Shown: one piece after another, positions 1-7,710 of the stretch
How positions within the stretch are numbered: position 1 is the first letter of the stretch
Layout: every line of letters starts with the position of its first letter
Origin: Syntrophaceae bacterium
GTDB taxonomy: Bacteria > Desulfobacterota > BSN033 > UBA1163
DNA: 32,665 bases
Direction of reading: 5' to 3'
NCBI GenBank assembly: GCA_013388635.1
Contig: JACAEX010000051.1
Location: forward strand, 1-32,665
Notes under the pieces: model-generated
Databases searched by the model: none
Seen by the model: only the letters and a program-made list of their open reading frames with translations
What the model was told of the DNA's origin: nothing
Translations under genes and position numbers: made by a program

Positions 1-641
1 GCCTCCACACACGCAGGCAGAAGTCCCTGAATCAACCTCTCCTCGCAGAAGTTACACTTCTCCACCACCCCTTTCGTCCTGGTGGGAAATTGAAGGTTGA
101 CATCCTTGATAAAAGGCCTTGGATCTCTCCAGTTAAAACTTCTCGAGCCATAAGGACATCCGGCCATACAGTACCGGCATCCGATACAGCGATGAAAATC
201 CATCATCACGATCCCGTCCTCTCTCTTCCAGGTGGCCCTGGTCGGACAGTACTTTACGCAGGGAGGGTCATCACACTGATTACACAGGACCATGACCGAT
301 TTTCCTTTATATTCCTCCTGGTTGAACTCATGGACATGTTCAGGAAAGGCCTTCTCGTATTCGATCGTCCAGATCCATTTGATCTCTTCCTTAATGTATC
401 CAAAGGTGGGGACATTATGGATCCGGTGACACGCATCGATGCACTCCCTGCACCCTTCTTTTGCCTGCCAGCACTTCCTGAGGTCAATCGCCATCCCCCA
501 CTTCTTTCCGGAGAAGGAGTTCGGTGCAGGAGAGGGCTCGAGCGGTTTGATCTGGGAGACCACCTCCCAACCCGGTTTTGCAGTGAGGCCGAGGAATGTG
601 AGACCGGCGATCTTTAAGAATCCTCTTCGACTGAAATCCAT
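1..641 (-). CDS. dsrO: DsrO, periplasmic iron-sulfur subunit of DsrMKJOP (partial, C-terminus off the left edge)
   Basis: The reverse complement reads an open frame from ATG at 641 to the window edge without a stop. It begins MDFSRRGFLKIAGL, a twin-arginine (SRRGFLK) signal, so the protein is exported folded with its clusters. Ferredoxin-type cysteine sets follow (CWQAKEGCRECIDAC; CNQCDDPPCVKYCP; CIGCRYCMAACPYG; CNFCEER). This is the layout of DsrO, the periplasmic [4Fe-4S] protein that relays electrons between DsrJ and the quinone-interacting membrane protein DsrP. It starts 3 nt after the dsrJ stop and follows dsrM, dsrK and dsrJ, the usual order. An AAGGAG lies 11 nt upstream of the ATG. 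About 213 residues are visible; dsrP should follow beyond the edge. Family assignment is confident; the partner role is known biology of the complex. Confidence 0.92.
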   Translation of the reverse strand, partial: MDFSRRGFLKIAGLTFLGLTAKPGWEVVSQIKPLEPSPAPNSFSGKKWGMAIDLRKCWQAKEGCRECIDACHRIHNVPTFGYIKEEIKWIWTIEYEKAFPEHVHEFNQEEYKGKSVMVLCNQCDDPPCVKYCPTRATWKREDGIVMMDFHRCIGCRYCMAGCPYGSRSFNWRDPRPFIKDVNLQFPTRTKGVVEKCNFCEERLIQGLLPACVE

Positions 642-644
642 TCT

Positions 645-1046
645 CTACTTGGCTCCTTTTTCCATCTCTTTGGGATAGAGATGACAGTCCCAGCACTTAT
701 TCGTCACTCCCATATAATTATGGCACTGGTCGCAGAATTTAGTCCTATCTCGGTGACACTCCATGCAGGTTCGATTCAAGCTCATCGTATATCGCTTCTG
801 ATTACTGGCCTGATAGGTCCTCACACCGCTTCGTACTACGGAGAACCTCCAATCTTCGAGAAGTTCTTTATGATTCACCCTGATGTAGGCCTTCGGTTCG
901 ATGCACTCCTTTTTGTCCTTTGGAATTTCGAGTTTCGGGACATAGGAGGTCTTTCCGCTAACCGTATTATGCCAGATCGGATAAGAGACCAATCCAAGAA
1001 AGATGATCAGGCCGGGTATGATCTTTTTCCCGTCATAGAGGGCCAT
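645..1046 (-). CDS. dsrJ: DsrJ, trihaem cytochrome c of DsrMKJOP
   Basis: 133-residue protein beginning MALYDGKKIIPGLIIFLGL, with a single N-terminal membrane anchor/signal. It carries three haem-attachment motifs: CMECH, CDQCH and CWDCH. A separate cysteine in KECIEPKAYIR, upstream of the haem motifs, matches the conserved Cys that ligates one haem in the DsrJ family. The frame is open upstream to 1106, but that extension only translates a C/G-rich repeat. The GAGGGG Shine-Dalgarno placed just before the ATG at 1046 decides the start. DsrJ is the periplasmic cytochrome of the transmembrane redox complex linked to DsrC. It lies 10 nt after dsrK and 3 nt before dsrO, so it is co-transcribed with them. 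Confidence 0.93.
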   Translation of the reverse strand: MALYDGKKIIPGLIIFLGLVSYPIWHNTVSGKTSYVPKLEIPKDKKECIEPKAYIRVNHKELLEDWRFSVVRSGVRTYQASNQKRYTMSLNRTCMECHRDRTKFCDQCHNYMGVTNKCWDCHLYPKEMEKGAK

Positions 1047-1056
1047 CTTTTTCCCC

Positions 1057-2691
1057 TCACCCTGCCCTCTCCCCACTGGAGGGAGAGGGGGAGATTGTGG
1101 AATCAAGGGGTTCTCCTCGCAGATTGGTCGTTCTTTCCTTCTCGCCCCTCAGGACGAGGGCATTTCCAACCAGTTCGTGAACCCCTGCCACTTCAACCCC
1201 TGGGACCCAGTATTCCAATAAAGGAGGAAGGGTCGCCCTATCAATGGCGCAGATGCAAGTGAGGAGGTTGACTCCAAATTTTTCGTGGACATATCTGACC
1301 GCATTGGCCCTTGGAAAACCGCCTCTCAAACGCGTCTCCATGTTTTCGTCCGCGCCCAACCCGGATCCGCTTCCACAGCAGAAGGTCTTCTCCTTAATCG
1401 TGTTTTCCGGCATCTCGTAGAACTCCTGGCATACGTTTCGGAGAATATATCGGGGTTCCTCAAACAGGCCCATTCCTCTGGCGGTGTTGCAGGAGTCGTG
1501 ATAGGTCACCTTCCATTTACGATTTCGGCTTGGATCCAATCTCAGTTTATTGTTCATCATCAGATCGGCAGTGAACTCGCAGATATGGACCATCTTGGTC
1601 GAACGGGCATGATCAAAGCGGGTGCCGGTGATCGGAGAGACAGGTTCCTCTAAGAAATCGGCCGGACCGTTGAAGGTATCCATGTACTGATGGATCACCC
1701 TCCACATGTGACCGCATTCTCCTCCGAGAATCCATTTTACCCCGAGCCTCTTTGCCTCACTGTAAATCTTGGCATTCAATCGCTTGGCCAGCTCCGCAGA
1801 ATGAAAAAGACCAAAGTTTCCACCCTCAGAGGCATAGGTGCTCCAGGTGTAGTCAAGGCCGATCTCATGGAAAAGGAGGAGGTAGCCCAGGAAGGTGTAC
1901 CAGTGGGGACTGGCGAAGTAGTCGGCTGAAGGGGAGATGAAGAGGATTTCAGCTCCCTTTCGGTTGATCGGGACTTCCACCTTTACGCCGGTGATCTCCT
2001 GGAGTTCATCCACTGCGAAGTCAACCGTCGATTTGAAGGCATGGGGAGGGATCCCAAGATGGTTTCCCGTCCGGTAACAATTGGCCGCGGGCTCAAGAAT
2101 CCAGTTGATGTTAAGGCCCACCAGATTGAGGAGTTCCCTGGCCATCATGGTGATTTCGCAGGTGTCGATCCCATAAGGGCAGAAGACGGAGCAGCGACGG
2201 CACTCCGTGCATTGATAGAAATAGGAGAACCATTCCTTCACAACCTCCTCGGTCAGCTCTCTCGCCCCTGCCAGTTTTCCAAAGACCTTTCCCGAGAGGG
2301 TGAAATACTTTCGGTAGATTGACCTCAGGAGCTCGGCCCTGAGGACAGGCATGTTCTTCGGATCTCCGGAGCCGATAAAGAAGTGACACTTATCCGCACA
2401 GGCTCCGCACCTGACACAGATGTCAAGGAAGAGTCGATAGGAGCGGTATCGATTCAGGCGATCTTCCATCCCCCTGAGGATCACCTCTCTCCAGTCTTCC
2501 GGAAGCTTCCAGTCCTCATCCGTCGGCTGCCACTCCCTCGGATGAGGAAGTTCGAGATACTTTTCGTGCCTGGATGCAGCCGGATAGCAGTAGGTCCCCT
2601 TCCGAAACTCGGTCGAGGGCTCCATCCAGCTTTTCTTCGGGATGGTATAGTCGATCTCTAAGGATTTCTCTTTTGAAGGCTCGTCTGCCAT
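1057..2691 (-). CDS. dsrK: DsrK, HdrD-like cytoplasmic catalytic subunit of DsrMKJOP
   Basis: 544 residues. Two N-terminal [4Fe-4S] motifs, CVRCGACADKCHFF and CTECRRCSVFCPYG, are followed by a C-terminal heterodisulfide-reductase-type CCG region (DSCNTARGMG, then FCCGSGSGLG, then LLTCICAIDRATLPPL). DsrK is thought to reduce the DsrC trisulfide through its special noncubane cluster, using electrons from DsrM haem b. The CH rather than CP at the end of the first cluster motif is usual for this family. The gene follows dsrM with 2 nt between stop and start and precedes dsrJ by 10 nt. The last ~30 residues (after VGNALVL) translate a repetitive C/G-rich palindrome and look like a late 3' extension of the gene. 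The assignment is secure. Confidence 0.95.
   Translation of the reverse strand: MADEPSKEKSLEIDYTIPKKSWMEPSTEFRKGTYCYPAASRHEKYLELPHPREWQPTDEDWKLPEDWREVILRGMEDRLNRYRSYRLFLDICVRCGACADKCHFFIGSGDPKNMPVLRAELLRSIYRKYFTLSGKVFGKLAGARELTEEVVKEWFSYFYQCTECRRCSVFCPYGIDTCEITMMARELLNLVGLNINWILEPAANCYRTGNHLGIPPHAFKSTVDFAVDELQEITGVKVEVPINRKGAEILFISPSADYFASPHWYTFLGYLLLFHEIGLDYTWSTYASEGGNFGLFHSAELAKRLNAKIYSEAKRLGVKWILGGECGHMWRVIHQYMDTFNGPADFLEEPVSPITGTRFDHARSTKMVHICEFTADLMMNNKLRLDPSRNRKWKVTYHDSCNTARGMGLFEEPRYILRNVCQEFYEMPENTIKEKTFCCGSGSGLGADENMETRLRGGFPRANAVRYVHEKFGVNLLTCICAIDRATLPPLLEYWVPGVEVAGVHELVGNALVLRGEKERTTNLRGEPLDSTISPSPSSGERAG
1064..1090. repeat. C/G-rich palindromic repeat at the dsrK-dsrJ junction
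   Basis: The arms CCCTCTCCC (1065-1073) and GGGAGAGGG (1081-1089) form a perfect 9-bp stem with a 7-nt loop. The sequence just to the left (ttcccctcaccctg) resembles the dispersed palindromic C/G-rich repeats seen in many bacterial genomes. It encodes the odd low-complexity tail of DsrK (TISPSPSSGERAG) and supplies the GAGGGG Shine-Dalgarno of dsrJ. It might also weakly modulate dsrJ expression by folding in the mRNA; that is inference. Confidence 0.6.
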
Positions 2692-2693
2692 CT

Positions 2694-3686
2694 CTAACCT
2701 TTCTCTATCGGCAACCCCACTTCCTTCATCGAATCCCGAAACTCCTCTTCGTACTCCTCATAGGTATGGGTTTTGACCGGATAATCCCAGGGATTGATGT
2801 GCCGCTGATTACGGCTGGTATTGGTCAGGTTGCGCGTGGGACTCAGGAAGATTCCTGGCATATGCATCAATTTGCTAAGAGGGAAGTAGGCCACCAAAAG
2901 GCTGATAAAAAAGAGATGAATATAGAAGAGCAGGTTTACCTCCTTCGGAGCCACTGGCCGAAGGCGGAGCATGGCCATGGCCCATTCCTTCACCTGAACC
3001 AGATCGACCTTGTAGATCAGCCGCATCAGCACTCCGGAGAGGACGATCCCGAGAATCAGAAGGAGGACGAAATAGTCCGAGGAAAGGGAAATGTACCTCA
3101 CCTGCGGGTAGATGATCCGCCTCACGAAGAGATAACCCAGGGCGACCAGAATGATGATATCGGTGATGTAAATGACGGGGATGAGACCTTGAAAGATCGA
3201 GTCAACCCTCTGAAGGATCACGATGGTCGAAGGCACAGGTTCGAGAAAGAATCTTAAGTGCCTCAGGAGGATCACAAGAAAAGACCAATGGAAGGCCATG
3301 GCTCCAAACCAGAGAAGAACGCTTGGTTTGAAGAGAAGCCTCTGAGGTGCCTGCATCTCAACTTTTTCATTTTTGAGAAGGGGACGAAAGAGGAGGATGT
3401 CGAGGGCCAGCCTTTTCACCACACCTCCTGTGGTGTAAGGGCTGTCGATATTGTCCGCTTTGATCCAGGAAAGGGATCTCTGCTGTCCCGAAACCGTGGG
3501 GATGTGGAAGGGAACAGGGGAGGTCGCCCATTTCAAAACACGGTAGAGAAAACCGACGACGAAGAGGAAAAGAGCCGCATAGGGAATAAAAATGGTAAAG
3601 AAAGAGACCAAACCCATGCCTTCGATGCCGATCACGACAAGAAAGGTAAGTAGAAGAATCGCTGAGACGGAATACCAGAGGCCCAT
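2694..3686 (-). CDS. dsrM: DsrM, membrane cytochrome b subunit of DsrMKJOP (NarI-like)
   Basis: 330 residues from MGLWYSVSAILL, with about six hydrophobic membrane segments. Two NarI-type histidine pairs are visible: FHW...RH spaced 10 residues apart and YIH...LMH spaced 18 apart, fitting two haem b groups. DsrM moves electrons between the menaquinone pool and DsrK. The frame stays open to an upstream ATG at 3758, but those 24 residues translate an intergenic A/T-rich repeat, and an AGGGG lies 9 nt before the ATG at 3686, so the shorter form is chosen. The C-terminal tail (KTHTYEEYEEEFRDSMKE) is cytoplasmic-looking and may contact DsrK, whose gene begins 2 nt later. Confidence 0.94.
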   Translation of the reverse strand: MGLWYSVSAILLLTFLVVIGIEGMGLVSFFTIFIPYAALFLFVVGFLYRVLKWATSPVPFHIPTVSGQQRSLSWIKADNIDSPYTTGGVVKRLALDILLFRPLLKNEKVEMQAPQRLLFKPSVLLWFGAMAFHWSFLVILLRHLRFFLEPVPSTIVILQRVDSIFQGLIPVIYITDIIILVALGYLFVRRIIYPQVRYISLSSDYFVLLLILGIVLSGVLMRLIYKVDLVQVKEWAMAMLRLRPVAPKEVNLLFYIHLFFISLLVAYFPLSKLMHMPGIFLSPTRNLTNTSRNQRHINPWDYPVKTHTYEEYEEEFRDSMKEVGLPIEKG

Positions 3687-3701
3687 AATTTTAAACCCCT
3701 G

Positions 3702-3816
3702 TAAATTCGAAGCACGAAATCCGAAATTCGAAACCCAAAACCTTTTTGTTTTGAACATTAGAGCATTCGAATTTTGGATTTGTTTCGAGTTTCGATATTC
3801 GGATTTCGGATTTTAT
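3702..3816. repeat. A/T-rich TTCGAAAT/CCGAAAC inverted-repeat element
   Basis: This 150-nt gap between dsrM and the RsbRD gene is filled by degenerate TTCGAA, CGAAATCC and GAAAC words. The left half (3703-3733) is imperfectly complementary to the right half (3780-3814), so it could fold into a long hairpin. Related elements lie at 7233-7377, 26566-26692 and, in part, at 27645-27690 and 28925-28988. No gene is seen in it. It is probably a small dispersed non-coding element; mobility is not shown by this sequence. Confidence 0.7.
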
Positions 3817-3836
3817 TTAACCTGATCCCCTCTTGT

Positions 3837-4355
3837 TTACCTTTTCTCCTTAGACGGGGTCATCCTCTCCATCATCCGAAAGGCCATCTCTTTCTCGATC
3901 CTGGCCTGCTTGACCCGAATATCACAGATCTTCTCCCGGCAATCCATATAGACATCGAAGGCCTGAAGGGCCAGGTCATCGATTCTGGACTGAAATTTCA
4001 GCCACTCCTCAATGGCCGGGGCCTTAGCGATCTCATCCCTAAGCATCTCTCCGATGGCCCTCTTCAAGAGGAAAATGAATCCGACGGCCTTGGAAGGAGG
4101 AAAGTCCTGAACCGATCTGATCTTAAGGATCGAATCCAGAGAAGACTGGCATTTCTCATCCTGAATCCCTTCGCAGAGCTTTCCGAAGAGAATCTCTATC
4201 TCCCGGGAGATCGTCGAACCCACTGGGTTCGTGAATGGATCCTTGTCCTTTTTCATCAAGCTCGCCGTATCCGCAGGATAGGTCTCCAGGATGAGATCGA
4301 ACCATCTCTTCAAAATAGCCGCTTCGTTTTTTGAGAGAAGGTCTTTTAGCACCAT
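3837..4355 (-). CDS. RsbRD N-terminal-domain protein of the dsr operon
   Basis: 172-residue, largely alpha-helical soluble protein beginning MVLKDLLSKNEAAILKRWFDLILETYPADTA. This fits the RsbRD_N domain, with helices around ILKRWFDLILETYP, ISREIEILFGKLCEG and SKAVGFIFLLKRAIGEML. In stressosome RsbR proteins the domain acts as a sensor next to a STAS domain; here no STAS domain is present, so a stand-alone sensory or scaffolding role is inferred. The ATG is 1 nt from the stop of the DsrE-like gene, so translation is coupled. It sits between the second DsrMK pair and dsrMKJO. Domain assignment is moderate confidence; function unknown. Confidence 0.7.
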   Translation of the reverse strand: MVLKDLLSKNEAAILKRWFDLILETYPADTASLMKKDKDPFTNPVGSTISREIEILFGKLCEGIQDEKCQSSLDSILKIRSVQDFPPSKAVGFIFLLKRAIGEMLRDEIAKAPAIEEWLKFQSRIDDLALQAFDVYMDCREKICDIRVKQARIEKEMAFRMMERMTPSKEKR

Positions 4356-4356
4356 G

Positions 4357-4698
4357 TCAGAGGTTGACCACCTCGTGATGAAGAATCAAATCCAAAATCT
4401 CATCCATCGTCGCCGATCTGCCAACGGCCATCTTCCCGGTCAGCTCAAGCTCGCTGACACAGAGCTGCCCTGCCAGAAGTCGGACTCCCTTTCCTTCGAG
4501 GACCTTGAGATGAGGGACCGACGGAGAGCCTTCTGCCAATAGCCTCACCGCTGTATTCCAGAAGATGATAGCCAGCGGCCGATCCTCCCGTTCGAGAAGG
4601 GCTTTCAGCATGGACATCCAGATCTCGTACCCGAGGTCGTCATCTCCCCGGCCAATGCTCTCCGACCCCATCAGGAATACTTTTCCCTTTGTATTCAT
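4357..4698 (-). CDS. DsrE/YedF-like small sulfur-relay family protein
   Basis: 113 residues from MNTKGKVFLMGSESIGRGDDDLG; a start 7 codons upstream (ATG at 4719, just after a GAGGGGGA) is equally possible. The pattern of an N-terminal strand, GxGDxxLG, then RPLAIIFWNTAVRLLAEGSP, VLEGKGVRLLAGQLCVSEL and KMAVGRSATMDEILDLI matches the DsrE-fold C-terminal domain of YedF proteins. A single Cys (QLCVSEL) occupies the place of the DsrE-family active cysteine. DsrE-fold proteins carry or transfer sulfur. The location between a DsrK-like gene and an RsbRD gene suggests a sulfur-binding accessory to the second DsrMK pair (inference). Confidence 0.75.
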   Translation of the reverse strand: MNTKGKVFLMGSESIGRGDDDLGYEIWMSMLKALLEREDRPLAIIFWNTAVRLLAEGSPSVPHLKVLEGKGVRLLAGQLCVSELELTGKMAVGRSATMDEILDLILHHEVVNL

Positions 4699-4725
4699 GG
4701 CCTCCCCATCGCTATCCATTCCCCC

Positions 4726-6345
4726 TCAATGCCATTCCCAATCGATAAAAGGCTTCTTCATGGCGACCATGGCATTGGCCACCAGTTCGACCAGGCCTCC
4801 ATAGTAGATGCTATGTCTTTCCCACAAACCATTACTGGCAAGGATATCCCTTATGGCCCCTTTGCAGTTGGAACAGGGAGCGCAGACGTATTTCTTAATA
4901 CCTGGATCCAAAACATCGTTGAAGGCCTCCAGGATCTGTTTCAGCTTCATCCGGCTGGAGATGTTCTCTCTCCACTCCTTGAAATTCATCGACGACATGA
5001 TCGCAAACCCGCTTCCTCCGCCGCAACAATAGTTTTCAACCCCATGGGGTTCCATCTCTCTGAACTGGGGGCATATCTTTCTGAGGATGCGCCTTTGAGG
5101 TTCGACAATGCCCATCAATCTCACAAAATTGCAGGGGTCATGGAGCGTCACCGGAAAGTTGTTCTTTTGAGGATCGAGCTCCAATTTACCGCCGCAGACC
5201 AGTTCCTCCAGAAGGGGAAGAAAACTCTCTCTGGGAAAATTCATCTCGTCTAACAATATCCGATCCGCGATGACGATCAGTCCTTTATGGGCATGGCCAC
5301 ATTCTGCCATCACCATCTTTTTGACCTTCAGCTTTCGCGCCACTTCCACCTGTTTGAGGGAGATCCTGGCCAATTGGACATCGTCATACCATGTGCCATA
5401 GTTGGTGGCCTCGTACCCGTAGATTTCGCTCGAAAGCGTCCAGCTCAGACCCGCTGCCTCAAAGACGATGGCAAAGGCGACCGGGTTTTCGATCCAGGAC
5501 ATGAATTCGCCGGAGTTGTGGATCAGCAGGATGTCCGAGCCCTCCTTATCCACAGGGATCTTGATCCTCCTGCCCCATTTCTCCTCGATCTCATCCTCCA
5601 TGAATTCAACCATTCCCTGGAAGGCCTCTGGAGAAATCCCGGTGCTCGCGCCCACTCTTAGCTGTTGAACCGTGCCTGATTCATGGAGCTCCTTCGGAGC
5701 GATCCCCATCTCCTGGCTGAAGAGTTTTCTCAGTTCTCTACCGATCAGGCCATTATCACTTCCAAGGGGGCAGCGCTGGGCACATCGCCGACAGAGGCTA
5801 CACCGGTAAGCCAATTCAGCAAGTCTGGCAACGGTTGGCCAGTTCAGCTCGATATCGTCTCCGGTCAACTTAGAAAGGATCTTTCCCCTTTTCTTGATAT
5901 ATTTATTAATGATCCTCCGGAGGATCTCTGATCTGTAGGTAGGCCGGTAGATCTCCTGATTCCCGCTGGAGAGATAGACAGGGCAGGCATCGCTGCAGGT
6001 CTGGCACCGGACACAGCTTTCCAGGGATTGGATCAGAGGCTGCCAGAAAAGCCAGTTGTCGTTCGGTGAGAGCAATTTCTCGAGGCCCCGGAGAAAACGC
6101 TCCACCAATTTCTCCTCCTCTTCTTTGTTCCTCGGTTTGGGAAGGGATAGGGCTGAAACGCCGTCGAGGGAAGATTCATAACGCTTCTTCTGTTCCTCAG
6201 ACAGAGAGGGATATGGATCTTTCTTCTCCTCGCGAGCCAGAGGAGGAGGAAGCGGCATCAGGTCATCTGCCCTTATCGTAATGAGGGGTTCATCCGTGGG
6301 CAGACTGATATCCTGTAATCGAATTTTCTTCCTTTTGGCCTTCAT
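4726..6345 (-). CDS. DsrK paralogue (second HdrD-like iron-sulfur protein of the operon)
   Basis: 539 residues. The protein has a charged, proline-rich N-terminal extension of about 110 residues absent from DsrK proper. Two complete [4Fe-4S] motifs follow (CVRCQTCSDACPVY, CSLCRRCAQRCPLG), then a CCG region (DPCNFVRLMG, YCCGGGSGFA, CAPCSNCKGAI). The last motif is a normal CxxC, unlike the CxC seen in the dsrK at 1057-2691. It is clearly homologous along its length to DsrK (for example KVKKMVMAECGHAH versus GVKWILGGECGHMW). Its start codon overlaps the stop of the cytochrome b gene by 4 nt (ATGA), so the two make one membrane module. A heterodisulfide/trisulfide-type reductase reaction is inferred; the substrate is unknown. 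Confidence 0.88.
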   Translation of the reverse strand: MKAKRKKIRLQDISLPTDEPLITIRADDLMPLPPPLAREEKKDPYPSLSEEQKKRYESSLDGVSALSLPKPRNKEEEEKLVERFLRGLEKLLSPNDNWLFWQPLIQSLESCVRCQTCSDACPVYLSSGNQEIYRPTYRSEILRRIINKYIKKRGKILSKLTGDDIELNWPTVARLAELAYRCSLCRRCAQRCPLGSDNGLIGRELRKLFSQEMGIAPKELHESGTVQQLRVGASTGISPEAFQGMVEFMEDEIEEKWGRRIKIPVDKEGSDILLIHNSGEFMSWIENPVAFAIVFEAAGLSWTLSSEIYGYEATNYGTWYDDVQLARISLKQVEVARKLKVKKMVMAECGHAHKGLIVIADRILLDEMNFPRESFLPLLEELVCGGKLELDPQKNNFPVTLHDPCNFVRLMGIVEPQRRILRKICPQFREMEPHGVENYCCGGGSGFAIMSSMNFKEWRENISSRMKLKQILEAFNDVLDPGIKKYVCAPCSNCKGAIRDILASNGLWERHSIYYGGLVELVANAMVAMKKPFIDWEWH

Positions 6346-7220
6346 CGATTTGAATCCAGTATAGGAGGTTGTTGCATTTCAGAGGCAACCTCCCTCCATT
6401 GCTTTCCCGATTGAATGTGTGGAGCAGACCAGGTCACAGGTCGCTCCAGATGCTCCCTGACTCTCTTTTCGATCTCGCCTCCCTTTCGATTCGGTACATC
6501 GTCCCAGCGAAGATAGTGATAGTATCTGAAAAAGAGCTGATAGACATGGCTGAAGGGCAGGTAGATCAACCAGACCGAAGCGAAAAGGACATGAAGGGCT
6601 GGCGCCGGTGCCGGACGGAGTTTGTGCTCGAAATCTGCAAAGGTGACCTGCTCCCTCACATACTTCAGAAGAGACGGGATGCTCGATTTAAAATGGAGAT
6701 CGACTGCATAAACCCCTCCAATTAAGGTGAGGAGGAGAAACACCCACTTTACGTAGTGAACGGGAGGATAATGAACCTTTAGCTCCTCATCCCTCATTCG
6801 CATGATCAAAATGGCCATGCCTCCGATGAAGGTGAGGAGGGTGGAGAAGGTCCCCCAGACCCATCCGAAGATCGAGGCGGTTTCAATGTCTGCGACCACG
6901 GCCCGGATGAAGAGCCATGCGTGCCAGAGGATGAGCAGGTAGAGCCCCGTATGAAAGAGATAGAGGGGATACCAAAACCTCCTGTTGCGATGGTAAAATT
7001 CTCTCAGAAAGAGAAGGTCCAGAACCATGGACCAGAGCTTTTCGCCGAAGGTGATCTCTTTTTTCGTCCACCACTCGGTCGATTCATAAATCGAACTCCC
7101 TTTGTAAAGTTCCCAGTGCAGGTGAACGGGTGCATCGATGCACTTCTTCACCCGAAGCGCTGTGGTGAGAATAAAGAAGAGGATGCTTCCGTAAAAAATA
7201 AAGAGGATCAAACCACCCAT
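6342..7220 (-). CDS. NarI/DsrM-like cytochrome b membrane protein paired with the second DsrK
   Basis: 292 residues with about five hydrophobic segments, beginning MGGLILFIFYGSILFFIL. One histidine pair with the NarI spacing of 10 is present (LFHTGLYLLILWH). In the last helix the first His aligns with DsrM, but the second falls 15 residues later (LHVLFASVWLIYLPFSH), not 18, where Gln stands instead. Haem coordination on that side may therefore differ. The protein should take electrons to or from quinone and pass them to the adjacent DsrK paralogue. A GAGG precedes the ATG. It lies downstream of dsrC, separated by a 161-nt repeat-filled gap. TmcC/HmcE-type cytochrome b is an alternative family name. 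Confidence 0.85.
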   Translation of the reverse strand: MGGLILFIFYGSILFFILTTALRVKKCIDAPVHLHWELYKGSSIYESTEWWTKKEITFGEKLWSMVLDLLFLREFYHRNRRFWYPLYLFHTGLYLLILWHAWLFIRAVVADIETASIFGWVWGTFSTLLTFIGGMAILIMRMRDEELKVHYPPVHYVKWVFLLLTLIGGVYAVDLHFKSSIPSLLKYVREQVTFADFEHKLRPAPAPALHVLFASVWLIYLPFSHVYQLFFRYYHYLRWDDVPNRKGGEIEKRVREHLERPVTWSAPHIQSGKQWREVASEMQQPPILDSNR

Positions 7221-7232
7221 CTAATCCTCGGA

Positions 7233-7377
7233 AAAATTCAAAATCCAAATATCGAGATCCGAAACAAATCCCAATTTTCAAAATTCAAATTTCCTTAAAG
7301 GTTTTTTCCGTTTCGAAAATTTAACCTTTGGTCATTTGAGATTGTTTCGAATTTCGGATCTCGTGCTTCGAAATTAT
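7233..7377. repeat. A/T-rich TTCGAAAT/CCGAAAC inverted-repeat element between dsrC and the second dsrM
   Basis: This is the same element type as at 3702-3816. The words CGAGATCCGAAAC (near 7252) and its near-complement GTTTCGAATTTCGGATCTCG (7345-7364) lie at opposite ends, making an imperfect long hairpin. It fills the only sizeable break inside the dsr array, so it could mark an internal processing, pausing or promoter site; nothing in the sequence proves this. Confidence 0.7.
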
Positions 7378-7381
7378 GTCT

Positions 7382-7699
7382 TTAGACGCAGCCCGTGGGT
7401 TTGGGTAGGCCCGCGACCTTACAGGCTCCCTTGGCCGGACCGCTCGGGAATAACTGGTAGATCTTCTTCAGATCATTCCCCGTCTGTTTACATAACATTC
7501 GGACCGGGGGAGCGATCCCGAACTTCAGGTAGTAATCCCTGAGATAATTGACCACCTTCCAGTGCTCTTCAGTCATTCCAGAGACATTCTCGGTTTTTGC
7601 GAGGTCCTCTGCCACCTCTTTGTTCCACTTGTCAGGCTCCTGAATGAAACCGTCCTCGTCGATCTCAATCTCAATCCCGCCAAGCATTGCCTTTGCCAT
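7382..7699 (-). CDS. dsrC: DsrC sulfur-carrier protein
   Basis: 105 residues ending PAKGACKVAGLPKPTGCV. The penultimate Cys104 and Cys93 are exactly the two redox cysteines of the DsrC swinging arm, so this is a catalytic DsrC rather than a TusE-like variant. DsrC receives the sulfur from DsrAB-bound sulfite as a trisulfide, which the DsrMK module then reduces. The start is set by an AGGAGGAGAAAAG directly upstream of the ATG. The gene lies 11 nt downstream of the YHS-like gene and upstream of the second DsrM/DsrK pair. Identity is near certain from length and C-terminus. Confidence 0.96.
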   Translation of the reverse strand: MAKAMLGGIEIEIDEDGFIQEPDKWNKEVAEDLAKTENVSGMTEEHWKVVNYLRDYYLKFGIAPPVRMLCKQTGNDLKKIYQLFPSGPAKGACKVAGLPKPTGCV

Positions 7700-7710
7700 C
7701 TTTTCTCCTC

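Noticed and set aside
681-1262. Long plus-strand frames across the dsr array
   Set aside because: They mirror well-recognised minus-strand dsr genes and have no family features of their own.
2694-3758. Longer DsrM beginning at ATG 3758
   Set aside because: The extra 24 residues translate an intergenic A/T-rich repeat; the ATG at 3686 has a ribosome site and begins at the family start.
4357-4698. Part of a DsrEFH sulfur-oxidation complex
   Set aside because: Only one DsrE-fold gene is present; it resembles the YedF C-terminal domain and no dsrF or dsrH follows.
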